The notes below the pieces were generated by a model that did not search any database, was not told where the DNA came from, and worked only from the letters and a program-made list of their open reading frames with translations. 36,179 nt of DNA. Source: Robiginitomaculum sp. GTDB taxonomy: Bacteria > Pseudomonadota > Alphaproteobacteria > Caulobacterales > Maricaulaceae. The position numbers and the translations under genes are program-made. Shown in pieces: positions 8,019 to 16,490 of the stretch. The stretch spans positions 1 through 36,179 of the forward strand of contig WFTT01000030.1 of NCBI GenBank assembly GCA_015485335.1, given 5' to 3'. Within the stretch, counting starts at the first letter, position 1. Each line of letters starts with the position of its first letter.

Positions 8019-9791
8019 TTACGCGCAGGCCGGTTCCGGTGCACGTACGCTCACATTCTCTTCATATTGGCCGCGCAGACGATGGATGTCCAAAAGATCA
8101 GCCATCACCGCCTCGGCCGTTGGCCAGCGCCCAGCGCCCTTGCCACGCAAAGATAGGTTTTGCCCATTTTGCAGGTTAATGACAAGGCGGTTCTGCTCGC
8201 CTTTGGCAGCAGCCAGATAATGATCCTTGTCCAGCGCCTGTAAGGAGACACTAGCATGCAGGGCACCTTTGTCATCGCGGCGAATTTCGCTGATCTGGCG
8301 AATGACCTTGCCTGCTTCGCGGGCCGCATCAATGCTGGCCTGATCCAGATCGCTTAGGCTTTCCAAGCTGATCTGACTGGCCCGCAAGGGCATTTCAAAA
8401 CCATGGCGCGCCATCAGGCATAATTTGGCCGCCGCATCATCGCCATCCAGATCCGCCGACGGATCGGCCTCGGCAAAGCCTTTTTCCTGGGCTTCGCGGA
8501 CCGCCTGATCAAACGGGCAACCTTCGGCCAGTCGATCCAGAATGAAATTCGCCGTGCCGTTGATCACCCCCTGGACCGATGCAACGCCGCCGTTTTCGCG
8601 CGCCTGATCCAGGGCTTCCAGCATGGGGACACCGCCGCCCACCGCCGCACTGTAGCGCAAGGCGCGCCCGGCGCGGGCCGCCGCCGCGTGCAGATTGTCA
8701 TAATTGGCGGCCATCACCGCCTTGTTGGCCGATACCACATCGGCACCGCCAAAAAAGGCATTCAGGATAAAGGCATCCGCCGCATCCACACCACCAATCA
8801 TTTCCACCACAATATCGGGTCGCGTGGCGAACACTTCGCCTGCATCGGTGCTGATCAAATGGGCCGGGGCATTGCTGTCGCGCTCTTTGGCGGCGTCCCG
8901 AACCAGAATACCGCTGACCTCGAAAAGGTCCTTATGACGGTCCAGATGCGCATACACCCCTTCGCCAACAGTGCCAAAACCCAACAGGGCCACTTTCAGT
9001 TTGCGGGTCTGGGCCGGGGCGTGCGAAGACGCGCTGTTGGGGGTAATGCGCGTATCAAAGGCACGGGCCGAGGCCGCAATTTCCAGACGCAGATCATGCT
9101 CTTGTGCATATTCCAGCGCATGGTCCTGAATGGAATGACCACAGATTTCGCGGGCATCCTCCCAGTTGATCTGGCCAAAACGGCGGGGATTGGGGTCGGT
9201 TTTGGGGTCACCGGCATAAAGCCCGTCCACATCCTTGATCAGGCGCACCCGTTTGGCATTCAGGGCCACGCCTAGATACACCGCGCTAAGATCGGTGCCG
9301 CCACGACCCAGCAGGGCCGGCTGGCCATCTTCCAGAACACCGCTGAAGCCCGGCACGATCAGCACTTCGTGAGCGGCCAGCAGAGCGGCCAGGCGGTCAT
9401 GGTTGAGCCCACACAATCCGGCATCATCGGGGCTGCCTTCAGCGCGAAGGTCAATCTCCGCCGGATCCACCGCCCGGGCATCCAGGCCAACCCGTTCCAG
9501 CGCCAGCGCCAATAGCGCCGCGGCGCGAATTTCACCCAGCCGCAAAAGGGATGCCTTGCCGGGGGCGTTTTCACAGCCACCAACATCCTTGGCCAGAGCC
9601 ATCAGGGCGTCCGTTTCCCCGGCAATGGCCGACACCACCGCGATGACTTTTTCACCACGCCGCACAAAGCGGTAAATTTCATGAGCCGCCGAGTGTACCG
9701 CCTGAGCATCGCTCAGCACTGAGCCGCCAAATTTCAGAACCGCGAGGTTCGATGGCAGTGGCTGGTTATCTTTTACTATGGTCGGACGCAT
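8019..9791 (-). CDS. thrA: Bifunctional aspartokinase / homoserine dehydrogenase without ACT domain
   Basis: One 590-residue chain catalyses aspartate phosphorylation and reduction of aspartate semialdehyde to homoserine. The kinase spans about 16-250, with KFGGS at Lys20, GRGGTDLSA (162-170) and IKDVDGLYAGDP. The dehydrogenase spans about 264-575, with nucleotide loop LLGFGTVGEG (269-278), VSANKAVMA, GVINGTANFILD and GFAEADPSADLDGDDAAAK. Only a short Ser/Ala/Pro linker joins them. E. coli ThrA has about 820 residues, with paired ACT domains between the catalytic parts; those are absent here, and no C-terminal ACT follows. I chose ATG 9791 because GGAG lies eight bases upstream; an in-frame ATG at 9818 sits at the foot of the attenuator hairpin with no ribosome site. 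First gene of thrABC. Confidence 0.93.
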   Translation of the reverse strand: MRPTIVKDNQPLPSNLAVLKFGGSVLSDAQAVHSAAHEIYRFVRRGEKVIAVVSAIAGETDALMALAKDVGGCENAPGKASLLRLGEIRAAALLALALERVGLDARAVDPAEIDLRAEGSPDDAGLCGLNHDRLAALLAAHEVLIVPGFSGVLEDGQPALLGRGGTDLSAVYLGVALNAKRVRLIKDVDGLYAGDPKTDPNPRRFGQINWEDAREICGHSIQDHALEYAQEHDLRLEIAASARAFDTRITPNSASSHAPAQTRKLKVALLGFGTVGEGVYAHLDRHKDLFEVSGILVRDAAKERDSNAPAHLISTDAGEVFATRPDIVVEMIGGVDAADAFILNAFFGGADVVSANKAVMAANYDNLHAAAARAGRALRYSAAVGGGVPMLEALDQARENGGVASVQGVINGTANFILDRLAEGCPFDQAVREAQEKGFAEADPSADLDGDDAAAKLCLMARHGFEMPLRASQISLESLSDLDQASIDAAREAGKVIRQISEIRRDDKGALHASVSLQALDKDHYLAAAKGEQNRLVINLQNGQNLSLRGKGAGRWPTAEAVMADLLDIHRLRGQYEENVSVRAPEPACA

Positions 9792-9819
9792 TTTTGTTTC
9801 TCCAGAAGGTGCGCGCATT

Positions 9820-9841
9820 AAAAAACCCGCCTGCGGGTTTT
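9820..9841 (-). terminator. Intrinsic terminator in the thr leader (attenuator)
   Basis: On the minus strand AAAACCCGC (9841-9833) and GCGGGTTTT (9830-9822) form a 9-bp stem around two bases (in practice about 8 bp with a 4-base loop). It ends in six T (9825-9820). It lies about 30 bases upstream of the thrA start and 42 bases after the leader-peptide stop. That is the position of an attenuator, not of an operon end. Confidence 0.88.
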
Positions 9842-9900
9842 GCGGAGCGGGTTTAAAACGATCAATTTTGCAAATGCCCTAGATCATTCCAAACCGCCCC
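9835..9900 (-). promoter_or_regulatory. Alternative (antiterminator) pairings of the thr leader RNA
   Basis: Two pairings compete with the terminator region. GGGCATTTGC (9879-9870), just after the leader stop, can pair with GCAAAACCC (9843-9835): eight pairs with a small internal loop. This takes the 5' arm of the terminator. A ribosome finishing the leader peptide would cover 9879-9870. GGGGCGGTTT (9900-9891) can also pair with AAACCCGCTCC (9854-9844) with one bulge. A second copy of AAACCCGC at 9854-9847 could also pair with the terminator 3' arm. Which pairs dominate needs folding. Confidence 0.6.
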
Positions 9901-9946
9901 GTGTGAGGCCTGTTGTCATAATTGTAATGGTAATGGTACCGGGCAT
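9884..9946 (-). CDS. thrL: thr operon leader peptide
   Basis: A 20-residue ORF with the run Thr-Ile-Thr-Ile-Thr-Ile-Met-Thr-Thr (codons 9937-9911) and a later Thr. E. coli ThrL has the same Thr/Ile alternation at similar length. It ends 42 bases before an intrinsic terminator and lies upstream of thrA. The peptide reads MPGTITITIMTTGLTRGGLE. An in-frame ATG at 9994 would give 36 residues; neither start has a clear Shine-Dalgarno, so the N-terminus is open. The expected role is to sense charged Thr-tRNA and Ile-tRNA: stalling in the run frees downstream RNA to form the antiterminator. Function is inferred from composition and context, but the signal is very specific. Confidence 0.88.
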   Translation of the reverse strand: MPGTITITIMTTGLTRGGLE

Positions 9947-10015
9947 GATGGATTGCGGCCGCGCGCTGCGTCCGCCGGATAGATTAAACGTCATTTGGCC
10001 AAAAAGGCACATGGC

Positions 10016-10046
10016 ATTATCCTGTCCACAATGGTTCCCCAGTCAA
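10016..10046 (-). promoter_or_regulatory. Candidate promoter of the thr operon
   Basis: On the minus strand TTGACT (10046-10041) and GATAAT (10021-10016), each five of six to consensus, are separated by 19 bases, slightly long. Transcription would start near 10009, upstream of the leader peptide. Confidence 0.45.
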
Positions 10047-10402
10047 CATGACGCCAACTGGTAAACGTTCTCTAAATGCATGGGGCAGGAAAGATCAACC
10101 CCCATCCTGCATCCTTTTATATTTCTGCGCATAAATGTGTCACTTTTGTCACGTCAAATGGCATAAACTTGCACTTTGCGAAAATGCCAATTAGGATAAA
10201 TCCATCATTTACCGAAGCGGGCGCGCCCTTGGCCATCGTGCCGCCGCGCCACAGAACAGCCAACAAGGCCGCCGGTAATGAGAGGGAACGCCCGAAGGAT
10301 CATTGTCCTTCCAGTGCCATTTGGTGAATGCCATTTGGCCAAGGCCGTCTGGATCATAGACCTTTCTATGGACCGTGCGGCCTCAGTTTTCGTGGAGTAC
10401 CC
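10047..10402 (+). other. Intergenic region upstream of gltD; no gene seen
   Basis: This stretch lies between the thr promoter and gltD. A weak promoter-like pair, TTGCAC (10169-10174) and TAGGAT (10192-10197), is spaced by 17 bases and would give a leader of about 200 bases. That leader holds a small hairpin GAAGGA/TCCTTC (10294-10299 and 10306-10311) and a direct repeat TGCCATTTGG at 10315-10324 and 10329-10338. Nothing matches a known riboswitch. A reading frame from 10328 runs into gltD, but its first 25 codons lack family sequence. Confidence 0.4.
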
Positions 10403-11821
10403 ATGCTAAGGTTTGCCCAAACCGAACGGCGTTCGCCGCCGCGACGGGATCGCGCTGAACGTATCGCCGATTTTGACGAAATATCCGCAACCCTGGACGT
10501 GCAGAACCTGCACGCCCAGTCAGAACGCTGTGCCGGATGCGGCGTACCGTTTTGCCAATCGGGCTGTCCCTTGGACAATAATATTCCCGACTGGCTGAAC
10601 CTGGCCGCCGAAGGACAGGAACACGCCGCCTGGGTGCTTAGCAATGCCACCAATACCTTGCCGGAAATTTGTGGACGCATCTGCCCCCAGGACCGGTTAT
10701 GCGAACAGGCCTGTGTGCCCGGCCAGGCCGGATTTGGGGCCATTACCATTGGCGCGGTGGAAACCGCCCTTAGCGAACAAGCCTGGCGCGAAGGCTGGGT
10801 CAGCCCCATCTCGCCGCCGGTCGAACATAAACATTCGGTGGCCATTGTTGGCTCCGGTCCGGCCGGGCTGGCCGCAGCGGCCATGCTGCGCGAAAATGGC
10901 TTTCAGGTTGAAATTTTTGAGCGCGCCGATCGCCCCGGCGGCCTGCTGACCTATGGCATACCTTCGTTCAAGCTGGAAAAGACGGTGGTATTGCGCCGTA
11001 CCGAATGGCTGATGCAAAGCGGTGTAAAGTTTCATCTGAATTGCGAAGTCGGCAAGGACGTAACCCTGGCGGAATTGCGCCGCCAGCATGATGCAGTGCT
11101 GTTGGCCGGCGGGGTTTATCAGGCGCGCCAGCTGAGCGTGCCCGGGGCCAGCGATAATATGATCGTGCCAGCGCTGGACTATCTGATCAGCGCCAACCGT
11201 CTGGGCTTTGGCGATGCGGTTGAAGATTTCAACAGCGGTCGGCTGGATGCCAGCAACAAGAATGTGGTGGTCATTGGTGGCGGCGACACGGCCATGGATT
11301 GTGTACGCACCGCCGTACGCCAGGGAGCCAAAAAGGTTATCTGTCTTTACCGGCGCGACGAGGAAAACATGCCCGGCTCCCGTAAAGAGCTGCAAAATGC
11401 ACGCGAGGAAGGGGTAGAGTTTTTCTGGCTGGCGGCCCCCAAGGCCATTCATGGGGCGGGCGACACCCCCACTGAAATCCGCGCCGTGCGCATGCAATTG
11501 GGCGCGCCGCAAAAAGATGGCCGGGCCCTGCCCGAAGAAGTCCCCCAAAGCGCCTTTGCCCTGCCGGCTGATATGGTCATTACGGCGCTGGGCTTTACCC
11601 CCGAAGACCTGCCGGCCAAATACGCCGCGCCAGATCTGGAAACCACACAATGGGGCACATTGGCGATCGGCCGCAATGGCTATGAAACCTCGCTGGCGCG
11701 AGTGTATGCGGCCGGGGATTGTGTGCGCGGTGCCTCGCTGGTGGTTTGGGCCATACGCGAGGGCCGCGATGCAGCCATGGAAATGATTGGCGATATTTTG
11801 CGCAAGGAGCTGGCCGCATGA
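10403..11821 (+). CDS. gltD: Glutamate synthase (NADPH) small subunit
   Basis: GltD passes electrons from NADPH through FAD and iron-sulfur clusters to GltB for glutamate synthesis from glutamine and 2-oxoglutarate. The 472-residue chain has the N-terminal cysteine clusters CAGCGVPFCQSGCP and CGRICPQDRLCEQAC. The FAD loop VAIVGSGPAGLAAA is near residue 146, the NADPH loop VVVIGGGDTAMDC near 286, and the C-terminal FAD segment is VYAAGDCVRGASLVVWAI. The start at 10403 is set by GGAG five bases upstream and by family length. It overlaps gltB by four bases (ATGA), so the subunits are coupled. The order gltD then gltB is the reverse of enterobacteria. The thr operon is divergent from it. Confidence 0.96.
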   Translation: MLRFAQTERRSPPRRDRAERIADFDEISATLDVQNLHAQSERCAGCGVPFCQSGCPLDNNIPDWLNLAAEGQEHAAWVLSNATNTLPEICGRICPQDRLCEQACVPGQAGFGAITIGAVETALSEQAWREGWVSPISPPVEHKHSVAIVGSGPAGLAAAAMLRENGFQVEIFERADRPGGLLTYGIPSFKLEKTVVLRRTEWLMQSGVKFHLNCEVGKDVTLAELRRQHDAVLLAGGVYQARQLSVPGASDNMIVPALDYLISANRLGFGDAVEDFNSGRLDASNKNVVVIGGGDTAMDCVRTAVRQGAKKVICLYRRDEENMPGSRKELQNAREEGVEFFWLAAPKAIHGAGDTPTEIRAVRMQLGAPQKDGRALPEEVPQSAFALPADMVITALGFTPEDLPAKYAAPDLETTQWGTLAIGRNGYETSLARVYAAGDCVRGASLVVWAIREGRDAAMEMIGDILRKELAA

Positions 11822-14800
11822 ACATGATCCATACACACCGGCCAGCCCCCCAGGGACTTTATGATCCGGCGGACGAACGCGATGGCTGTGGCGTCGGTTT
11901 TGTCGCCGCCATAGACGGCCAACCGCGCCGCGAAGTGGTCGAGGCAGGCATCAGCGCCTTAAAAGCCGTCTGGCACCGGGGCGCCGTGGCCGCCGATGGC
12001 AAGACCGGCGATGGGGCCGGCATTATGGTGCAAATCCCCAAGGCGTTTTTTGCCAACATCGTGGCCCGCACTGGGCATGATATGGCGGATGACCCGTTGT
12101 GTGTCGGGATGATTTTTCTACCCCGCACCGATTATGCAGCACAGGAACGCGCACGGGCCATCGTGGAAACCCAAATCCTGGGATCCGGGTTTTTACTGTA
12201 TGGCTGGCGACGGGTGCCGGTGGATGTATCGGCGGTGGGCGAACATGCCAATCTGGTCCGTCCGGAAATTGAACAGGTGTTGTTTTACAACCCTGATATC
12301 AGCGACAGTGAAGAGCTGGAACGGGCCCTGTATCTGGTGCGTCGCCGCATCGAAGCGGCGGTATTGGCCGCCTATATCAGCGATTTTTATGTATGCAGTT
12401 TCAGCGCCCGCACCCTGGTTTATAAAGGCATGTTTCTGGCCGAACAGATTGATGCATTTTTCCCGGACCTGTGTGATGCGCAATTCGTCTCGCCCTTCAT
12501 CCTGTTTCACCAGCGCTATTCCACCAACACGTTTCCCGAATGGCGCCTGGCCCAGCCGCTGCACATGCTGGCCCATAATGGCGAGATCAATACCTTAAAG
12601 GGCAATATCAACTGGATGCGCAGCCACGAGACGCAAATGGCCTCGGCGGCGTTTGGCGATGCGGGTAACGAGATCAAGCCGGTGATCCAGCCCGGATCAT
12701 CAGATTCGGCGGCGCTGGATAGTGCCTTTGAAGTGCTGGTTCGTGCCGGGCGATCCGTGCCCATGGTCAAATCCCTGCTGATCCCCGAGGCCTGGTCCAA
12801 GCGCGGCGATACCATGCCGGAAAATGAAAAGGCCATGTATGCCTATTGCAATGCGGTGATGGAGCCATGGGATGGCCCGGCCGCTTTGGTGGCTTCGGAC
12901 GGCAACTGGGTCATTGCCGGGCTGGATCGTTCGGGTCTGCGCCCGCTGCGTTATGCCCTGTCCGACAATGGCCTGTTGGCGTTGGGCTCTGAGGCCGGCA
13001 TGTGTCCGTTAAAGGAAGAAGACATTATTTCCCGTGGCCGGGTGCATCCGGGCCGCATGGTGGGCATTAATCTGGACGAGGGTAAGTTTTATTCGGGCGA
13101 GCCGTTAATTGCCAAACTGGCCAGCGCCCATGACTGGCAAAGCTGGCTGGATAATCTGACCGATCTGGATCCGCTGATCTGTGAGGGGCCGGAAACCCGC
13201 CGCTATGACGATGATACCCTGTGCCGCAAGGCTGTTGCCGCCGGCTTCTCGCTGGAAGATGCGCATCTGTTATTGAAACCAGCGGTGATGGAAGCCAAGG
13301 AACCGCTGGGTTCCATGGGCGATGATACGCCCCTGGCGGTGCTGTCTAACCAGTATCGCCCGCTATATCATTTTTTCCGCCAGAATTTCAGCCAGGTAAC
13401 CAACCCGCCCATTGATCCCTTGCGCGAAGGCCGGGTGATGGGGCTGATTACGCGGTTTAAAAACCTTGGCAATATTCTGGATAATGAAAACACCCAGCCC
13501 GGGGTGCTGACGCTGTCCTCGCCAGTACTGACCAATGGGGCCTATGACCGCCTGGTACGATATCTGGGCGAAGAGGATGTCACCCATATTGATTGTACCT
13601 TTGATGCCCATGCCGATGATGAAGATGGCGAAAGCCTGACCGAGGCGCTGGGCCGGATCCGCAATGAGGCGATACGGGCGGTGCAAAACGGTTTTGGCCA
13701 TTTGGTACTGAGCGATGAAGCGGTCAGTGAAAGCCGTGCAGCCATTCCCATGGCCCTGGCGGTCAGCGGCGTACATGCGCGCCTGACGGCCGAAGATTTG
13801 CGAACCTATTGTTCACTGATCGTGCGCGCCGCCGATGTATTGGACAGCCATGCCTTTGCAGTTCTGATCGGGGCCGGGGCCACCACGGTAAATGCCTATC
13901 TGACCCAGGAAATGATTGCCAATGCACAGGTTTGCGGCACATTGGGCCAGATTAATTATCTGACCGCCGTCAAAAACTATAAAACGGCGATAGAAAACGG
14001 CCTTTTGAAAATCATGTCCAAAATGGGCATATCGGTCCTGTCGTCCTATCGAGGCGGCTGTAATTTTGAGGCTTTGGGTCTGTCCCGCGCCCTGATGGCC
14101 GAATTTTTTCCGGGCGTGCCCTCACGCATTTCCGGCATTGGCCTGACCGGGCTAGAACGCAAAGTGCGAGATCAGCACCGGCGCGGCTTTGCCCCCCAGA
14201 CGATCAGCCTGCCCGTGGGCGGTCTCTATCGGGTGCGGGCCGGGGCCGAACGCCATGCCTATACCGCCGATACCATTTCGACCCTGCAAAAAGCCTGTAA
14301 AAGCGGATCGGGCAGTGATTTTGCCACCTATCTGGAAACCGTGGCGGCACAAAAGCCGGCGCAGATTCGCGATCTGCTGGACTTTAGAAAAACCAACGGG
14401 CCAGTCTCCATAGACAGTGTTGAATCGGTCAATGAAATTCGCAAACGCTTTCTTACCCCAGGCATGTCTTTGGGCGCCCTGTCCCCCGAAGCCCACGGGG
14501 CCTTGAACATTGCCATGAACCGCATTGGCGCGCGCTCGGTCTCGGGCGAGGGCGGCGAAGACCCGGCCCGGTATGAACCGCTGGACAGTGGCGATAATGC
14601 CAATTCAGCGGTTAAACAGGTGGCGTCGGGGCGCTTTGGCGTGAATGCGCAATATCTGAATGAATGCCGCGAGCTGGAAATCAAAGTCGCCCAAGGGGCC
14701 AAGCCCGGCGAAGGCGGCCAATTGCCAGGCTTTAAGGTCAATTCCATGATTGCGCGGCTGCGCCACAGTGTGGAGGGGGTGACCCTGATCTCGCCGCCGC

Positions 14801-16338
14801 CGCACCATGATATTTATTCGATCGAAGATCTGGCCCAGCTGATTTATGATCTCAAACAGATCAACCCCGATGCCCGGGTGGCGGTCAAACTGGTGGCGGC
14901 GGCCGGCATTGGCCCCATTGCCGCCGGTGTGGCCAAGGCCAAGGCCGACATCATTACCATTTCCGGCCATAGTGGCGGCACCGGGGCCAGCCCCCAAAGC
15001 GCCATCAAATATGCCGGAGCGCCGTGGGAAATGGGTCTGGCAGAGGCCAATCAGGTGCTGACCCTGAACGGGCTGCGCTCTCAGGTGCGCCTGCGCACCG
15101 ATGGGGGGCTGCGTTCGGGCCGCGATATTGTCATCGCCGCCATGCTGGGGGCCGAAGAATTTGGCATTGGCACCATGGCACTGATGGCGCTGGGCTGCCT
15201 TATGGTGCGCCAGTGTCATACCAACACCTGTCCGGTAGGCATTTGCACCCAGGATGAGCGCCTGCGCGCCATGTACAAAGGCAGCCCGGACGGGGTGGTC
15301 AATCTGATGACGTTTCTGGCCCAGGACGTGCGCGAAATTCTGGCCGAGCTGGGGGCCACCACCTTGAACGAAGTGGTGGGGCGCGCTGACCTGTTGGCAC
15401 AGGTTAATCGCGGTGCCTCTCATCTGGATGATCTGGATCTGAACCCGTTATTGCTGCGGGTGGAAACCGGTCAGGGGCAAACCCATTGCACACAAACCAC
15501 GCGCGTTGCCGTCAGCCCGTCTCTGGATGAAGACGTGATCAAGGACGCTGCGCCGTTTTTTTCGCGCAAGGAAAAAATGCATCTGACCTATACGGTACAT
15601 AATACGGATCGCTCCATCGGCACGCGCCTATCCTCGCTGATCTATCGAAAATGGGGCATGGACGGGCTGTCACCGGGTCATTTGACGCTGAGCCTGAAAG
15701 GGGCGGCAGGGCAATCCCTGGGCGCTTTTGCCATTAAAGGCCTGCGCCTGGAATTACAGGGCGAAGCCAATGATTATGTGGGCAAGGGTTTATCGGGCGC
15801 ACAGATTATCATTCGCCCGTCCGGCAGTGCGGCACGGGCCAGTTCGGACAATATCATTATCGGTAATACCTGTTTGTACGGAGCCACCGCCGGAACACTT
15901 TTTGCCGCCGGCCAGGCGGGCGAACGCTTTGCCGTGCGAAACTCGGGCGCCGATGCGGTGATCGAAGGGTGCGGCGCCAATGGGTGTGAATATATGACCG
16001 GCGGGAATGTAGTGATCCTGGGTCGGGTGGGCCATAACTTTGCCGCCGGCATGAATGGCGGCATGGCCTATGTCTATGACCCACTGGATATTCTGGACAA
16101 ACTGATTAATGCAGACACGGTTTATTGGGCGCCGCTGGCCTCGACCTATTGGGAAGAGAAATGCAAAACCCTGATCGAAACCCACGCCCGGGAAACCGGG
16201 TCCGATTATGCGCTGGAAATTTTGCGCAAATGGGAAACCCGGCGCAAAATGATCAAACAGGTCTGTCCCATCGAAATGCTGCAACGGCTGGAACACCCAC
16301 TGGATGACAGCGCCCCGGCCCCGCGCCAAAAAGCGTGA
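11818..16338 (+). CDS. gltB: Glutamate synthase (NADPH) large subunit
   Basis: GltB takes the amide of glutamine and transfers it to 2-oxoglutarate through an internal ammonia tunnel. In this 1506-residue chain the N-terminal glutaminase nucleophile is Cys24 (ERDGCGVGF), which would be exposed by removal of a 23-residue propeptide. The FMN/synthase part includes GISVLSSYRGGCNFEALG and ISGHSGGTGASPQSAIKYAG. The 3Fe-4S cysteines are Cys1127, Cys1133 and Cys1138 (GCLMVRQCHTNTCPVGICT). A C-terminal glycine-repeat beta-helix includes GCGANGCEYMTGGNVVILG. The ATG at 11818 overlaps the gltD stop and has AGGAG eight bases upstream; a longer frame from 11719 lies inside gltD and is not used. REP palindromes follow the stop. 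Confidence 0.97.
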   Translation: MNMIHTHRPAPQGLYDPADERDGCGVGFVAAIDGQPRREVVEAGISALKAVWHRGAVAADGKTGDGAGIMVQIPKAFFANIVARTGHDMADDPLCVGMIFLPRTDYAAQERARAIVETQILGSGFLLYGWRRVPVDVSAVGEHANLVRPEIEQVLFYNPDISDSEELERALYLVRRRIEAAVLAAYISDFYVCSFSARTLVYKGMFLAEQIDAFFPDLCDAQFVSPFILFHQRYSTNTFPEWRLAQPLHMLAHNGEINTLKGNINWMRSHETQMASAAFGDAGNEIKPVIQPGSSDSAALDSAFEVLVRAGRSVPMVKSLLIPEAWSKRGDTMPENEKAMYAYCNAVMEPWDGPAALVASDGNWVIAGLDRSGLRPLRYALSDNGLLALGSEAGMCPLKEEDIISRGRVHPGRMVGINLDEGKFYSGEPLIAKLASAHDWQSWLDNLTDLDPLICEGPETRRYDDDTLCRKAVAAGFSLEDAHLLLKPAVMEAKEPLGSMGDDTPLAVLSNQYRPLYHFFRQNFSQVTNPPIDPLREGRVMGLITRFKNLGNILDNENTQPGVLTLSSPVLTNGAYDRLVRYLGEEDVTHIDCTFDAHADDEDGESLTEALGRIRNEAIRAVQNGFGHLVLSDEAVSESRAAIPMALAVSGVHARLTAEDLRTYCSLIVRAADVLDSHAFAVLIGAGATTVNAYLTQEMIANAQVCGTLGQINYLTAVKNYKTAIENGLLKIMSKMGISVLSSYRGGCNFEALGLSRALMAEFFPGVPSRISGIGLTGLERKVRDQHRRGFAPQTISLPVGGLYRVRAGAERHAYTADTISTLQKACKSGSGSDFATYLETVAAQKPAQIRDLLDFRKTNGPVSIDSVESVNEIRKRFLTPGMSLGALSPEAHGALNIAMNRIGARSVSGEGGEDPARYEPLDSGDNANSAVKQVASGRFGVNAQYLNECRELEIKVAQGAKPGEGGQLPGFKVNSMIARLRHSVEGVTLISPPPHHDIYSIEDLAQLIYDLKQINPDARVAVKLVAAAGIGPIAAGVAKAKADIITISGHSGGTGASPQSAIKYAGAPWEMGLAEANQVLTLNGLRSQVRLRTDGGLRSGRDIVIAAMLGAEEFGIGTMALMALGCLMVRQCHTNTCPVGICTQDERLRAMYKGSPDGVVNLMTFLAQDVREILAELGATTLNEVVGRADLLAQVNRGASHLDDLDLNPLLLRVETGQGQTHCTQTTRVAVSPSLDEDVIKDAAPFFSRKEKMHLTYTVHNTDRSIGTRLSSLIYRKWGMDGLSPGHLTLSLKGAAGQSLGAFAIKGLRLELQGEANDYVGKGLSGAQIIIRPSGSAARASSDNIIIGNTCLYGATAGTLFAAGQAGERFAVRNSGADAVIEGCGANGCEYMTGGNVVILGRVGHNFAAGMNGGMAYVYDPLDILDKLINADTVYWAPLASTYWEEKCKTLIETHARETGSDYALEILRKWETRRKMIKQVCPIEMLQRLEHPLDDSAPAPRQKA

Positions 16339-16362
16339 AGGTTTGCAAGAAGCGTTATATAG

Positions 16363-16477
16363 CCTTCATGCTTCGAGGGCGCTTCGCGCCGCCTCAGCAT
16401 GAGGGGAAGTTAAATTAAGTAAAGCCTCATCCTGAGGTGCGTACCCCGGACTTGATCCGGGGAAGCCTCGAAGGATG
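16363..16477. repeat. Two REP palindromes between convergent gltB and pspF
   Basis: The first unit (16363-16404) has CTTCGAGG and CCTCAGCATGAGG arms around a GCGCTTCGCGC stem. The second (16425-16477) has CCTCATCCTGAGG and CCTCGAAGGATGG ends. Its centre (16444-16462) is CCCCGGACTTGATCCGGGG, the core of the other REP type seen at 5400-5492. They occupy the whole gap between the gltB and pspF stops. Confidence 0.82.
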
Positions 16478-16490
16478 GATTAGCACACCT

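Noticed and set aside
9792-9818. Nine-codon upstream extension of thrA from ATG 9818
   Set aside because: The ATG is at the foot of the attenuator U tract with no ribosome site; ATG 9791 has GGAG at good spacing.
10159-10173. Sigma-54-like sequence TGGCATAAACTTGCA upstream of gltD
   Set aside because: GG and GC are nine bases apart instead of ten and the -24 element is imperfect; the true sigma-54 site at 17655 shows what a match looks like.
11719-11817. 33-codon upstream extension of gltB
   Set aside because: It lies inside gltD; the ATG at 11818 overlaps the gltD stop and leaves a propeptide of normal length before Cys24.
10697-11836. 379-codon minus-strand frame opposite gltD
   Set aside because: It mirrors gltD codon bias; no recognisable protein features.
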